This document shows, one piece after another, positions 50,166-60,844 of a stretch of 64,000 nt of DNA. Below the pieces are notes generated by a model. That model was not told where the DNA came from, did no database searches, and worked only from the letters and a program-made list of their open reading frames with translations. Each line of letters starts with the position of its first letter. Positions within the stretch are counted from its first letter, which is position 1. A program made the translations under genes and the position numbers. The stretch is from Aliivibrio fischeri (GTDB taxonomy: Bacteria > Pseudomonadota > Gammaproteobacteria > Enterobacterales > Vibrionaceae). The DNA is taken from NCBI RefSeq assembly GCF_009727955.1, contig NZ_WOBR01000014.1:92579-156578 (forward strand), read 5' to 3'.

Positions 50166-52613
50166 ATGAAAAAAACACTTTTAACTCTTTCGATTTCAAG
50201 CTTTCTTTTTAGTGCATCATCCCTCGCTTCAGCTCCCAATACAGACTTAAACTTGATGCCATACCCTCAATCAGTAGAGTTAAATTCAGGCCAATTAGAA
50301 ATTACTAGTGATTTCAGTATTTATATTGATGGTTATAAATCAGAGCGCATTCAGCAACTTGCCTTACGTATTATTCAACGTGTAGAAGCTCAAACTGGAT
50401 TACCACTACTTACTCCTTTTGCTTCATCTAAAAAGGAAGCGACGCTAATTATCGATGTGAGTAAGGCGGCCAAAAATAAAATTCAAGATAACAATATTGA
50501 CGAATCTTACGAATTAACCATCAATAAAAAACAAATCATTTTAGAATCTGATCGTCCATACGGAGCACTCCGTGGTGCAGAGACTTTTCTTCAATTAATC
50601 AACACATCCAAAGCGGGTTACTTTGTTCCTCAAGTAAATATTGAAGATGAACCCCGTTTCCCATGGCGTGGAGCTTCATTTGACTCCTCTCGTCACTTTG
50701 TCACCGTTGATACAATTAAACGTCAGATTGATGGTTTTGCTTCCGCAAAAATGAATGTCTTTCATTGGCACCTATGGGATGACCAAGCAATCCGAATTCA
50801 AATCGAAAGTTACCCTAAGCTGTGGGAGAAAACTGCCGATGGTGATTTCTATACAAAAGAAGAAATCAAAGACGTTGTTGAATACGCCCGCCTACGCGGT
50901 ATTCGAGTAATTCCTGAGATCTCATTGCCTGGTCACGCTTCAGCTGTTGCTCATGCTTACCCTGAATTAATGTCTGGAGAAGGTGAACAATCTTACGATC
51001 AACAACGCGCTTGGGGTGTTTTTGTTCCTCTAATGAATCCTATTAACCCTGAACTCTATGTCTTCTTCGACAAAGTATTCAGTGAGGTAACTGAGCTGTT
51101 CCCAGATGAATACATTCACATTGGTGGTGATGAGCCAAATTACCAACAATGGACAGATAATAAAGAAATCCAAGCATTCATCGCAGAAAATAATATTGAT
51201 GGTAACCGTGGTTTACAGTCATACCTAAATGCACGCATTGAAAAAATGCTAAACAAGAAAGGTAAAAAGATCATGGGCTGGGATGAGATTTGGCATAAAG
51301 ATCTGCCAACATCGATTGTCATTCAAAGCTGGCGTGGACATGACAGTATTGGTCGAGCAGCAAAAGAAGGTTATGCCGGATTACTTTCAACGGGGTTCTA
51401 TTTAGATCAACCACAACCAACCAGCTACCATTATCGTAATGACCCTATGCCAAAGGGACCACAAGTCGATGACCAACTGCATAGTGGAGAAACATTCGAA
51501 ACCTACACTTGGCAGAAGCCAAGAGGCAAAGGTGGTCCACGTAAAGGTACCCTAACTATCATTACCGATAAGAATGGTGATGCTCGTGCCTTTACTGACT
51601 ACAACGGAAAATCACGAGCTAAAGTCGATATCATGGAATACACCAAAGGTGAGTCATTCCGTGGTCATTTTGATAACTTCATGTCTTACACCGAATTTAA
51701 TCTAATCTTCAATAACGGCAACATTAAAGAAGAAAGCTACCAGCTAGTCGGAAATGTTCGCTGGCCAACCACAGGTGAAATGACCGCAAGTTCATCAATC
51801 AAGAACTCAGTGATTCCAGCTCCTAATGGTGGCTATCCTGTTGCTTTAAATAAAGATGAAGAAAAACTTATTCTTGGTGGTGAAGCTGCTATCTGGGCAG
51901 AGAACTACGACGACCTAACTGTTGAAGGTCGAATTTGGCCTAGAACTTATGCCGTTGCTGAACGTTTATGGTCAACTGAAGAGCTTACCGATGAAGACAG
52001 CATGTATCAACGCCTACAGGCAATGGACAGCTGGGCAACGATTTCTGTTGGCTTACAACATCAAACCAATAGCTATAAGCAGTATTTACGTATTGCTAAC
52101 GGCGGTGATGTGTCTGCACTGATGAGTTTTGCAAACTATGCAGAACCTGCCCAATACTATGCTCGTAACTGGGCGAAGTATAATTCTACCGATCCAAAAG
52201 GAGAACTATACAATCAATACGAAAGATTAAATCGCTTTGCAGACGCAGTTCCAGTGGAGAGTTTTGCAGTATTAGAAATGATGAAACTTGCAAAGACGGC
52301 GATCAATGATCAGAGTGATTTAAAAGCACTACAAAAACATTACCAAACTGTCTTAGAGAGTGCGCAAAAATCAGAAGTCATGTTTAAAAATAATGTATCT
52401 TCTTTAGATACTGTACTGCTAGCCCAAAAACATGTTGAGGTAGCAAAAGCAACGTTAGCAGTTATTAATGAGCTTGAAAAAGGCCAACAACCAACATCGA
52501 CACAACTAGATAACCTATTATCTATTACTACAAATGCATCAGGAATGTACGATGAAATGATTGTTGCTATTGTTCGCCCAACAGAAGAGTTAGTTCGTCA
52601 GTTACGTAAGTAA
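50166..52613 (+). CDS. Secreted GH20 beta-N-acetylhexosaminidase with an inserted segment
   Basis: 815 residues. Signal peptide (1 to about 22, ending ASSLASA); GH20b-like N-terminal domain (about 30-155); catalytic barrel from about 160 with the Asp322-Glu323 pair in HIGGDEPN (318-325), MGWDEIW and GGEAAIWAEN, ending in a helical C-terminus. It releases GlcNAc from chito-oligosaccharides, in the periplasm or outside. Residues about 430-560 (IITDKNGDARAFTDYNG, GHFDNFMSYTEFNLIF, PTTGEMTASSSIKNS) split the barrel before GGEAAIW and are not in the usual GH20 core. Downstream gene is convergent thiH. Confidence 0.92.
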   Translation: MKKTLLTLSISSFLFSASSLASAPNTDLNLMPYPQSVELNSGQLEITSDFSIYIDGYKSERIQQLALRIIQRVEAQTGLPLLTPFASSKKEATLIIDVSKAAKNKIQDNNIDESYELTINKKQIILESDRPYGALRGAETFLQLINTSKAGYFVPQVNIEDEPRFPWRGASFDSSRHFVTVDTIKRQIDGFASAKMNVFHWHLWDDQAIRIQIESYPKLWEKTADGDFYTKEEIKDVVEYARLRGIRVIPEISLPGHASAVAHAYPELMSGEGEQSYDQQRAWGVFVPLMNPINPELYVFFDKVFSEVTELFPDEYIHIGGDEPNYQQWTDNKEIQAFIAENNIDGNRGLQSYLNARIEKMLNKKGKKIMGWDEIWHKDLPTSIVIQSWRGHDSIGRAAKEGYAGLLSTGFYLDQPQPTSYHYRNDPMPKGPQVDDQLHSGETFETYTWQKPRGKGGPRKGTLTIITDKNGDARAFTDYNGKSRAKVDIMEYTKGESFRGHFDNFMSYTEFNLIFNNGNIKEESYQLVGNVRWPTTGEMTASSSIKNSVIPAPNGGYPVALNKDEEKLILGGEAAIWAENYDDLTVEGRIWPRTYAVAERLWSTEELTDEDSMYQRLQAMDSWATISVGLQHQTNSYKQYLRIANGGDVSALMSFANYAEPAQYYARNWAKYNSTDPKGELYNQYERLNRFADAVPVESFAVLEMMKLAKTAINDQSDLKALQKHYQTVLESAQKSEVMFKNNVSSLDTVLLAQKHVEVAKATLAVINELEKGQQPTSTQLDNLLSITTNASGMYDEMIVAIVRPTEELVRQLRK

Positions 52614-52639
52614 CTGAACTAAAAATCAACAAACTAAAT

Positions 52640-52672
52640 AAAGTACTACTAAAGTTAAGTAGTACTTTAATT
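52640..52672. terminator. Bidirectional terminator between hexosaminidase gene and thiH
   Basis: AAAGTACTACT/AGTAGTACTTT stem (52640-52668) between two convergent genes. Confidence 0.75.
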
Positions 52673-52730
52673 TACTGCTCTCAGGTTATTTTTATATCCA
52701 ATTTAATAGATGTCGCTTGCTTACAATATG

Positions 52731-53846
52731 CTAAATAGAGGTAAACCCTCGCTCCCAGTCCTTCCAAACCGGTTCAAACCCCCTCGCTTGTACCGCTAAA
52801 GAAACAGATTCAGCAGATCGCTCATCACTAATAGAAAACTGTTCAAGCTCTTGGTCATCATTTGCATAACCACCCGGTTGTGTTTTCGATGCAGCGGATA
52901 TTGATGTGATACCTAATGGCAATACATTATCTCTAAAATGTTCAGACTCTCGAGTGGACAATGACAGTTCAACCTCAGGGTTTAACAACCGATAAGCACA
53001 AATTAATTGCACCAGTTGTTTGTCACTCATTATTGATTTTGGTTGCAGCGCACCTTCACATGGTCGCAATCTTGGAAAAGAAATTGAGTAACGAGTCTGC
53101 CAATATCGACGCTCTAAATAATCCAAATGCGCTGCCACAAAAAAGCAATCTGTTCGCCACTCTTCTAGCCCAATAAGCGCCCCAATTCCAATCTTATCAA
53201 TGCCCGCTTTTGCCAATCGGTCAGGCGTTTCTAATCTAAATTTAAAATCGGTTTTATTACCACGAAGGTGATGCTCCGCATAAGTAGATGGATGATACGT
53301 TTCTTGATATACCATCACCGCATCCAAGCCTAAGGTTTTTAATTCTGCATACTCTTCTTGCTCTAAAGGCTGAACTTCCATTGCGAGATAATTAAACGAC
53401 TGCTTTATCTGCGGTAATGTTTGACGAAAGTAATTCATCCCAACTTTGGTTTCATGTTCTCCCGTTACCAAAAGAACACTATCAAAGTTCATCGCTTTAA
53501 TCGCCATCACTTCCTGTGCAACCTCATTTTGGTTGAGCGTCTTTCTCTTAATGCGATTCTCCATTGAAAAACCACAATAAGTACATGCATTCGCACAAAG
53601 ATTAGAAAGATACAAAGGAATGTAAAAACCAATCGTATGCCCAAAGCGTTGGCGAGTTAATCGTGCAGACTCTTGAGCCATTTGTTCAAGATAGCTTTCT
53701 GCAGCAGGAGAAATTAAGGCTTTAAAATCTTCAAGATCTCGTTTGGATTTACTTAACGCTCTTTCAACATCATGCTGGGTTTTACTATAGATAGAGAGCT
53801 TAACTTCATCCCAATGTAACTTTTCCCATTCATCAGTAAATGTCAT
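52731..53846 (-). CDS. thiH: 2-iminoacetate synthase ThiH
   Basis: 371 residues from the ATG at 53846 (E. coli 377). Radical-SAM lyase that cleaves tyrosine to dehydroglycine for the thiazole ring. The cluster motif is CANACTYCGF (C-x3-C-x2-C). The frame runs further to a TTG, but AGG lies eight bases before the chosen ATG and this leaves a ten-base gap after thiG. Last gene of thiCEFSGH. Confidence 0.96.
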   Translation of the reverse strand: MTFTDEWEKLHWDEVKLSIYSKTQHDVERALSKSKRDLEDFKALISPAAESYLEQMAQESARLTRQRFGHTIGFYIPLYLSNLCANACTYCGFSMENRIKRKTLNQNEVAQEVMAIKAMNFDSVLLVTGEHETKVGMNYFRQTLPQIKQSFNYLAMEVQPLEQEEYAELKTLGLDAVMVYQETYHPSTYAEHHLRGNKTDFKFRLETPDRLAKAGIDKIGIGALIGLEEWRTDCFFVAAHLDYLERRYWQTRYSISFPRLRPCEGALQPKSIMSDKQLVQLICAYRLLNPEVELSLSTRESEHFRDNVLPLGITSISAASKTQPGGYANDDQELEQFSISDERSAESVSLAVQARGFEPVWKDWERGFTSI

Positions 53847-53856
53847 TTCATTCACC

Positions 53857-54627
53857 TTAATCAAGAAATGCCGTTAATGGACTAGAAGCAACGGCTTGAG
53901 TGTTGACTGACGCCAACCCATTTTCATAAGCTAATCGGCCAGATTGCACAGCTAATTTAAATGCAGTTGCCATTGCGATTGGATTTCTTGCAGCTGCAAT
54001 CGCAGTGTTCACAAGCACAGCATCAGCCCCCAGTTCCATTGCCAAAGCGGCATGAGATGGCGCACCAATACCTGCATCAACCACTACAGGTACTCGAGCT
54101 TGGTCAATAATAATCTCTAAAAAGTCACGACTGACAATGCCTTTATTTGAACCAATAGGCGCACCTAGTGGCATGACAGCAGCACAGCCAACCTCTTCTA
54201 GTCGCTTACATAAAACGGGATCAGCATGACAATATGGCAAGACAATAAACCCTTGTTTCACTAACTCTTCTGCTGCGGTTAATGTTTCAATTGGGTCAGG
54301 CATTAAGTATTTGGGATCAGGATGAATTTCCAATTTAAGCCAATTTGTTCCTAATGCTTCACGAGCCAGTTGTGCAGCGAAAATTGCCTCACGAGCATTT
54401 TTAGCACCAGACGTATTGGGTAATAAGTTAATTCCAGCATCCACAATCGGCTTTAATATATTGTCTTCAGGGTTATTCACTTCAACACGTTTTAACGCCA
54501 TTGTTGATAATTCAGAGCCAGACTCTATAAGTGCCTTTTGCATAACGCTGGCATTTGGAAACTTTCCTGTTCCAGTGAATAAACGTGATCTAAACGTCTT
54601 ATCACCCATGGTTAATAAATCACTCAT
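53857..54627 (-). CDS. thiG: Thiazole synthase ThiG
   Basis: 256 residues from the ATG at 54627 ([20 protein letters not shown]), the E. coli length; GGAGG lies five bases upstream. TIM-barrel enzyme that joins dehydroglycine, ThiS thiocarboxylate and deoxyxylulose phosphate. The Schiff-base lysine is in [10 protein letters not shown]; phosphate-binding loops [20 protein letters not shown] are intact. One base separates it from thiS. Confidence 0.97.
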   Translation of the reverse strand: MSDLLTMGDKTFRSRLFTGTGKFPNASVMQKALIESGSELSTMALKRVEVNNPEDNILKPIVDAGINLLPNTSGAKNAREAIFAAQLAREALGTNWLKLEIHPDPKYLMPDPIETLTAAEELVKQGFIVLPYCHADPVLCKRLEEVGCAAVMPLGAPIGSNKGIVSRDFLEIIIDQARVPVVVDAGIGAPSHAALAMELGADAVLVNTAIAAARNPIAMATAFKLAVQSGRLAYENGLASVNTQAVASSPLTAFLD

Positions 54628-54628
54628 G

Positions 54629-54841
54629 TTAGCCTCCTGCGATTGCTTGAAATAAAGAGATGGATTCACCCTGTGATAACCCACGTTTTTGCCACTCTGA
54701 TCTCGGTATTATCTGATTACTAATAGCTATAGCGCATCCTTGCGTAGCAATACCATGGTGTTCTAAAAATGAAGATAATGTATGTGTGACTTCAACCCGA
54801 TAAGGCACACCATTAAGCTCTATTGAAATTAAATCACTCAT
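54629..54841 (-). CDS. thiS: Sulfur carrier protein ThiS
   Basis: 70 residues, ubiquitin-like fold, ending in the obligatory Gly-Gly (FQAIAGG) that ThiF adenylates and that then carries thiocarboxylate sulfur. The start overlaps the thiF end by eight bases. Confidence 0.95.
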   Translation of the reverse strand: MSDLISIELNGVPYRVEVTHTLSSFLEHHGIATQGCAIAISNQIIPRSEWQKRGLSQGESISLFQAIAGG

Positions 54842-55667
54842 GACAAATATCTCCTATTGCGTTTGTTTCACGTGAAACATCATTGCTTACTGTTGAAGAA
54901 CATATTGAACATTGATTGTCTTTTGGAATATTCATTGATGACCAAGTTAAAGATCGGCCATCAAACTGATGAATCGAGTCCCACTTCATGTAACCCGGTT
55001 GTGTAAGATATTTGATGGTTTCTAATGCTTGTAGGTTTCCTATCATCCCAACCACCGGCCCCACAATTCCGAACGATTGACAGTTTTGTACTTGGTGACT
55101 TTCAGTAAAAGGAAATAGGCAGTGATAGCAAGAGGCGTTATTTTCCGTAACGTTATTTGAAAACAACATTAGCTGCCCTTGCCATCCAATTGCTGCGCCA
55201 GAAATAAGTGGGACGTTATGCTTCACACATACCGCATTAATTTCGTGTCGTGTCGGCAAATTATCAGAGCAATCCAAAACCACGTCGACTTGATTAATAA
55301 AACGGGATAACTCTGGCTCTGTTAACTTATGGCTGATCACTTCAATATGAATTGTACTATTCAACCCTTTAAGTTGCTGCGCCATTGCCATCGCTTTATT
55401 TTGATTTAAGTTGTTATCGCGATACACCACTTGTCGCTGTAAGTTACTTAATTCAACTTTGTCTCCATCAGCAATGATTAATGTACCGACACCAGAAGCG
55501 GATAAATACATTCCAACTGAAGAACCCAATCCGCCACAACCGATTATTAGAACCGTACTATTTCTTAATGCTATTTGCCCTTTATTACCAATATCAGGCA
55601 ACATAATTTGACGGCTATAACGCAGAAAATCTTGGTCACTTAACCCTTCCATTAACTGGTTACTCAC
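54834..55667 (-). CDS. thiF: ThiS adenylyltransferase ThiF
   Basis: 277 residues, E1-like fold: nucleotide loop IIGCGGLGSSVGMYLSASGV, the arginine/asparagine region LSNLQRQVVYRD, DCSDNLPTRHEIN and two zinc pairs (CYHC, CSIC). It activates ThiS. The start is GTG at 55667, with AGGAGG six bases upstream and overlapping the thiE stop (TGTGAGTAA); longer in-frame readings begin with TTG. A perfect parS palindrome is embedded near the 3' end and encodes VSRET of a C-terminal tail (about residues 262-267) past the zinc cysteines. Confidence 0.94.
   Translation of the reverse strand: MSNQLMEGLSDQDFLRYSRQIMLPDIGNKGQIALRNSTVLIIGCGGLGSSVGMYLSASGVGTLIIADGDKVELSNLQRQVVYRDNNLNQNKAMAMAQQLKGLNSTIHIEVISHKLTEPELSRFINQVDVVLDCSDNLPTRHEINAVCVKHNVPLISGAAIGWQGQLMLFSNNVTENNASCYHCLFPFTESHQVQNCQSFGIVGPVVGMIGNLQALETIKYLTQPGYMKWDSIHQFDGRSLTWSSMNIPKDNQCSICSSTVSNDVSRETNAIGDICHE
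54864..54879. other. parS site 2, inside thiF
   Basis: TGTTTCACGTGAAACA, the perfect 16-bp palindromic parS consensus, within the thiF coding sequence. Confidence 0.9.
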
Positions 55668-56319
55668 AAGCAACCTCCTGTAGATTTCCTTTTCTTGGTT
55701 CAGAAATGATGGCGTTAAATTTCGCGACGGCCTGCTCTGTATCCTCAGCCTCAGTAATCGCTCGAACTACCGCAATACTATCAACACCGGTTTGCCACAC
55801 ATCATTAGCAACGGAGAGATCAATACCGCCAATCGCAACGGTCGGAGTATCACCAGCTAATTGTTGATTCTTTGCAAGATTGGTCAAACCTTGTGGTTGT
55901 GATGGCATCTCTTTCGTTGGTGTCGGAAAAATATGACCAAGCGCTAAATAGCTTGGATTTAAGGCTTTTACTTTTAATAGTTCACTATCATCGTGTGTCG
56001 ACAAACCAAGACAAATATTCGCCTCAGCAATCGCCTGTAAATCAGCAACCTCTATGTCTTCTTGTCCAAGATGAATACCAAATGCGTTGTGCTTAATAGC
56101 TAACTGCCAATAGTCATTGATGAACACCTGAGCATCGTATTCGCGGCCAAGCCTAATCGCTTTTATAATCTGTTGCTCTAAGTCTGCTTGTTCTGGATTC
56201 TTAATTCTCAATTGGATTGTCTTTACATCGAGCTTTAATAATTTTTCTATCCACGACACATCATCAACTACGGGATATAAACCAAACTTACTTTTATCAA
56301 TATTAGGGAATGCAAACAT
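55660..56319 (-). CDS. thiE: Thiamine-phosphate synthase ThiE
   Basis: 219 residues, TIM barrel. It joins the pyrimidine and thiazole halves. VKTIQLRIKN, VFINDYWQLAIKHNAFGIHLGQED, LGHIFPTPTK and AIGGID are the diphosphate and thiazole-phosphate binding segments. Some loops differ from the standard (LALGHIFPTPTKE), but the essential residues look intact. Third base of its stop lies inside the thiF start. A palindromic parS hairpin separates it from thiC. Confidence 0.93.
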   Translation of the reverse strand: MFAFPNIDKSKFGLYPVVDDVSWIEKLLKLDVKTIQLRIKNPEQADLEQQIIKAIRLGREYDAQVFINDYWQLAIKHNAFGIHLGQEDIEVADLQAIAEANICLGLSTHDDSELLKVKALNPSYLALGHIFPTPTKEMPSQPQGLTNLAKNQQLAGDTPTVAIGGIDLSVANDVWQTGVDSIAVVRAITEAEDTEQAVAKFNAIISEPRKGNLQEVACE

Positions 56320-56357
56320 TGCTGTCTCACCTCAATTCCGTATACAAAACTAAGGGA

Positions 56358-56373
56358 TGTTCCACGTGAAACA
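56358..56373. other. parS site 3, in a 28-bp palindrome between thiC and thiE
   Basis: TGTTCCACGTGAAACA; flanks extend the symmetry to AAGGGATGTT...AACATCCCTT (56352-56379, one mismatch). Confidence 0.88.
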
Positions 56374-56389
56374 TCCCTTATTATCATCG

Positions 56390-58387
<1,998 letters not shown>

Positions 58388-58518
58388 TTAATTTATGCCG
58401 CAGAGAGTATCTGACTGTATCCTTTATCCATAAAAAATAAATAGCAGCTAAAATTCAGCTACGGCTGTACCTTTAAATCTATAGATATAGTTTTATAAAC
58501 TAAGATGTAAATTGTCTC

Positions 58519-58610
58519 TTGTTCCCTTCGCAGGTATTAGCCTGATCAGGTTCTACGGATCCCGCACTGCGGTCTCAGCTCGTACTTTAAAAAGCACTAA
58601 GCACTCCGAC
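58519..58610 (-). promoter_or_regulatory. TPP (Thi-box) riboswitch of the thi operon
   Basis: On the reverse strand GGAGTGC, the conserved CTGAGA, and then ACCTGATCAGGCTAATACCT and GCGAAGGGAACA, in the standard order of THI elements. The remaining leader (58325-58518) must hold the expression platform. Thiamin pyrophosphate binding would lower thiCEFSGH expression. Confidence 0.96.
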
Positions 58611-58874
58611 AAGTTTCTTTCAGATCGTTGAATCAAAATCTGAACGTGTTCGGAGTATAAAGAAAGTATGCAAGAAATGAAATGGAAGAGAAAAAAGTTA
58701 TCAAGTGGTTGGCTGAGTTTGTGAATCAACGCATATAGATCTTTGCACATCGACAATCCATATTAAACCTTGTGTGCTTCGCAGCAAAAAACCACCTTTG
58801 TCATCCGTAACTCTTACACCACCAAATACAATGTTCTTTTTTGTGGAGAAGCACATTAGGTTTTAATCTACATT
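58611..58874. other. Gene-free stretch between the TPP riboswitch and parS site 4
   Basis: Reverse-strand TTTCAT and TATACT spaced by 17 near 58655-58685 could be the thiC promoter. Apart from that I see no gene or repeat. Confidence 0.35.
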
Positions 58875-58890
58875 CGTTTCACGTGAAACT
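58875..58890. other. parS site 4, overlapping the end of the fluoride antiporter gene
   Basis: CGTTTCACGTGAAACT fits NGTTNCACGTGAAACN. Its last bases reach the stop codon at 58889. Confidence 0.82.
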
Positions 58891-60268
58891 ATTTATCTTT
58901 TTTCGTTAGCTTATTCGCTAGGTGTTTTAATGACGATGAATTATGTTCACGATATGATCCTATTTTATTTAGGCCATCATGATCGCGACCATGCTCTAAT
59001 GTTTTAGACACGGCAACACGTTGTGAAGAATAAATACCAGTATGACCACTAAAGTAATAAGCCGTATAGCACGCTAATGCGAAATAAGGTAAATGCTCAG
59101 CGCCAAACAGTTCCACGCCCATAATCGTACAAGCTAATGGTGTATTGGTTGCAGCTGCAAATACCGCAAGGAACCCCAGAGCTGCAAATAGGTCAACCGG
59201 AGCACCCATCACCCAACCTAAGAAATTACCTAACGTGGCACCAACAAAGAACAGCGGTGTTACTTCACCACCTTTGTATCCAGCAGCAAGAGTAATCGCA
59301 GTTAATACCAGTTTTAAAATCCAGCTATACCACTCTGCTCCACCTTCGGTAAATGCAGACGTAATACTTACACCACCATCACGACTTGGATAGACACCAA
59401 TACCAATGTAATCATAGTTGCCAAGTAATTGAGTAATGACTATAACCATCAAACCACCCACAACAACAATCAAGTATGGGTTCTTTAATGTTGCGTTAAA
59501 CAGATCTTTAAAACCATGAGTTAACTCACCAAACAAATAGCCAGCAATACCAAAACCAATTGCTGCAATAATCACTTTAGCCATTAATAAAAGATCAATA
59601 TCAACAGCATGACCAAACAAGGTACTAACCTGATCAAAGTTAATTAAATAATGCGTATGATGAGCACCCCAAGCCGAAGCAACCACATTAGCTAAAATAG
59701 CAGCCAATAGCGCAGGAATAATGGCATTGAATTTAATACGCCCAATAAACAATACTTCAAGAGCAAAGATCGCCCCAGTAAAAGGCGTACCAAAAATAGA
59801 AGCAAAACCAGCGGCAACACCAGCAGTTAACATCATTTTTCGGTCATCTTCAGATAACTTAAAGACTTTAGATAACCAATCCGTTGTTGCTCCACCAATT
59901 TGAACAGCAGTCCCCTCACGACCAGCAGAGCCACCAAATAAGTGAGTAATAACTGTAGTAAACAGAACTAACGGCCCCATTCTTACAGGAACACCCTCAC
60001 CAGCCTGATGAATTTCATCCATGATCAAATTATTGCCACCAGCTGAGTTTTTCCCCCAATTACGGTAGCTATAAACAATAGCTAAACCTGCAACCGGCAA
60101 TAAGTAAATCAACCATGGATTCGCAATGCGAGCTTGCGTCGCTTCACTTAGTAACCATAAGAAAAATGCATTAAATGACCCTACCAATAAAGCAACAGGT
60201 AAAATTAGTAATGACCAACGAGCTACTTGAAATAAGTTTTGAAAATTTCGATTAAGAGGATGTGCCAT
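58889..60268 (-). CDS. CLC-F type fluoride/proton antiporter
   Basis: 459 residues, CLC-channel fold with about ten or more hydrophobic helices. The gating glutamate motif is GREGT (Glu118), not the GREGP of chloride transporters; the first anion loop is [10 protein letters not shown] with Met83 in place of GSGIP; and [15 protein letters not shown] replaces the usual GGxFxP. These changes mark the fluoride-exporting CLC-F clade. A fluoride riboswitch in its leader supports this strongly. Automatic annotation would say voltage-gated chloride channel. It protects enzymes such as enolase from fluoride. Confidence 0.88.
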   Translation of the reverse strand: MAHPLNRNFQNLFQVARWSLLILPVALLVGSFNAFFLWLLSEATQARIANPWLIYLLPVAGLAIVYSYRNWGKNSAGGNNLIMDEIHQAGEGVPVRMGPLVLFTTVITHLFGGSAGREGTAVQIGGATTDWLSKVFKLSEDDRKMMLTAGVAAGFASIFGTPFTGAIFALEVLFIGRIKFNAIIPALLAAILANVVASAWGAHHTHYLINFDQVSTLFGHAVDIDLLLMAKVIIAAIGFGIAGYLFGELTHGFKDLFNATLKNPYLIVVVGGLMVIVITQLLGNYDYIGIGVYPSRDGGVSITSAFTEGGAEWYSWILKLVLTAITLAAGYKGGEVTPLFFVGATLGNFLGWVMGAPVDLFAALGFLAVFAAATNTPLACTIMGVELFGAEHLPYFALACYTAYYFSGHTGIYSSQRVAVSKTLEHGRDHDGLNKIGSYREHNSSSLKHLANKLTKKDK

Positions 60269-60394
60269 GGATCTCTATCTTTAAATAATGGTTAAACAAA
60301 AGGATAGACGATCTTAGAAGAGAAGAGAAATAACAAACTGCTCTACTATAGACGGATCTACCCCAATACGATCAGATTCACTGATCAGGGTAAC

Positions 60395-60457
60395 GCTATA
60401 GTAGGAATCATTATCTCTAAAAAATAGAGCGGTTAAAGGTGGAAATCCATCACCCGT
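60395..60457 (-). promoter_or_regulatory. Fluoride (crcB-motif) riboswitch
   Basis: Reverse strand: GGGTGATGGATTTCCACC, then TTTAACCGCTCTA...TAGAG hairpin and TAATGATTCCTACT, the conserved blocks of the fluoride aptamer. The 3' aptamer arm CTACTATAG (60398-60406) is complementary to CTATAGTAG at 60343-60351, a likely switching partner in the expression platform. The antiporter starts 126 bases downstream. Confidence 0.9.
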
Positions 60458-60517
60458 ATTTGGCATAAGAACCAAACAACAAGCGGAATGCTACTCCTAT
60501 CGTTTTCAAATGGCAAA

Positions 60518-60543
60518 TAAAAAAGACACACCTTAGGTATGCC
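60518..60543 (-). terminator. Terminator of the 64-residue gene
   Basis: GGCATACC/GGTGTGTC stem with G-T wobbles (60525-60543) and a T-run at 60518-60524 on the reverse strand. Confidence 0.7.
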
Positions 60544-60567
60544 CTTTCAAACTATTCAGTAAGTCAT

Positions 60568-60762
60568 TTACCAAGTTAATACTGGAGCGTATCCACTCAC
60601 CATATTTGCCATTTTAGTATTAACATTTTCGAATCCTTTCCAAAGTTTTTTTGTTACTGCTGTTTTCTTTGTTCTTGGTTGCTGTTTGCCATACATTTCT
60701 TCGTTAAGCATTTTTTTTGCAGCCATTTGACCAAGATAAACAGTACCTAAATCGTAACCCAT
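60568..60762 (-). CDS. Small basic protein of unknown function
   Basis: 64 residues, rich in Lys and Arg in the middle (KQQPRTKKTAVTKKLWKGFE), with a possible short helix at each end. No recognisable domain. It has its own terminator directly downstream and a weak AGGG about ten bases before the ATG. It lies between the M16 peptidase and the fluoride riboswitch leader. Probably a genuine small gene, but unsupported by homology I can recall. Confidence 0.5.
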   Translation of the reverse strand: MGYDLGTVYLGQMAAKKMLNEEMYGKQQPRTKKTAVTKKLWKGFENVNTKMANMVSGYAPVLTW

Positions 60763-60844
60763 TTAAACAAAACCCTAGATGATTAATTAAGCAGCGATTT
60801 TACTATCTACGCCCTAAAAAACAAGATATAGATCACAAAAAAAC

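Noticed and set aside
58553..58756. 67-residue reverse ORF upstream of thiC
   Set aside because: It runs through the TPP aptamer, whose RNA conservation explains the sequence.
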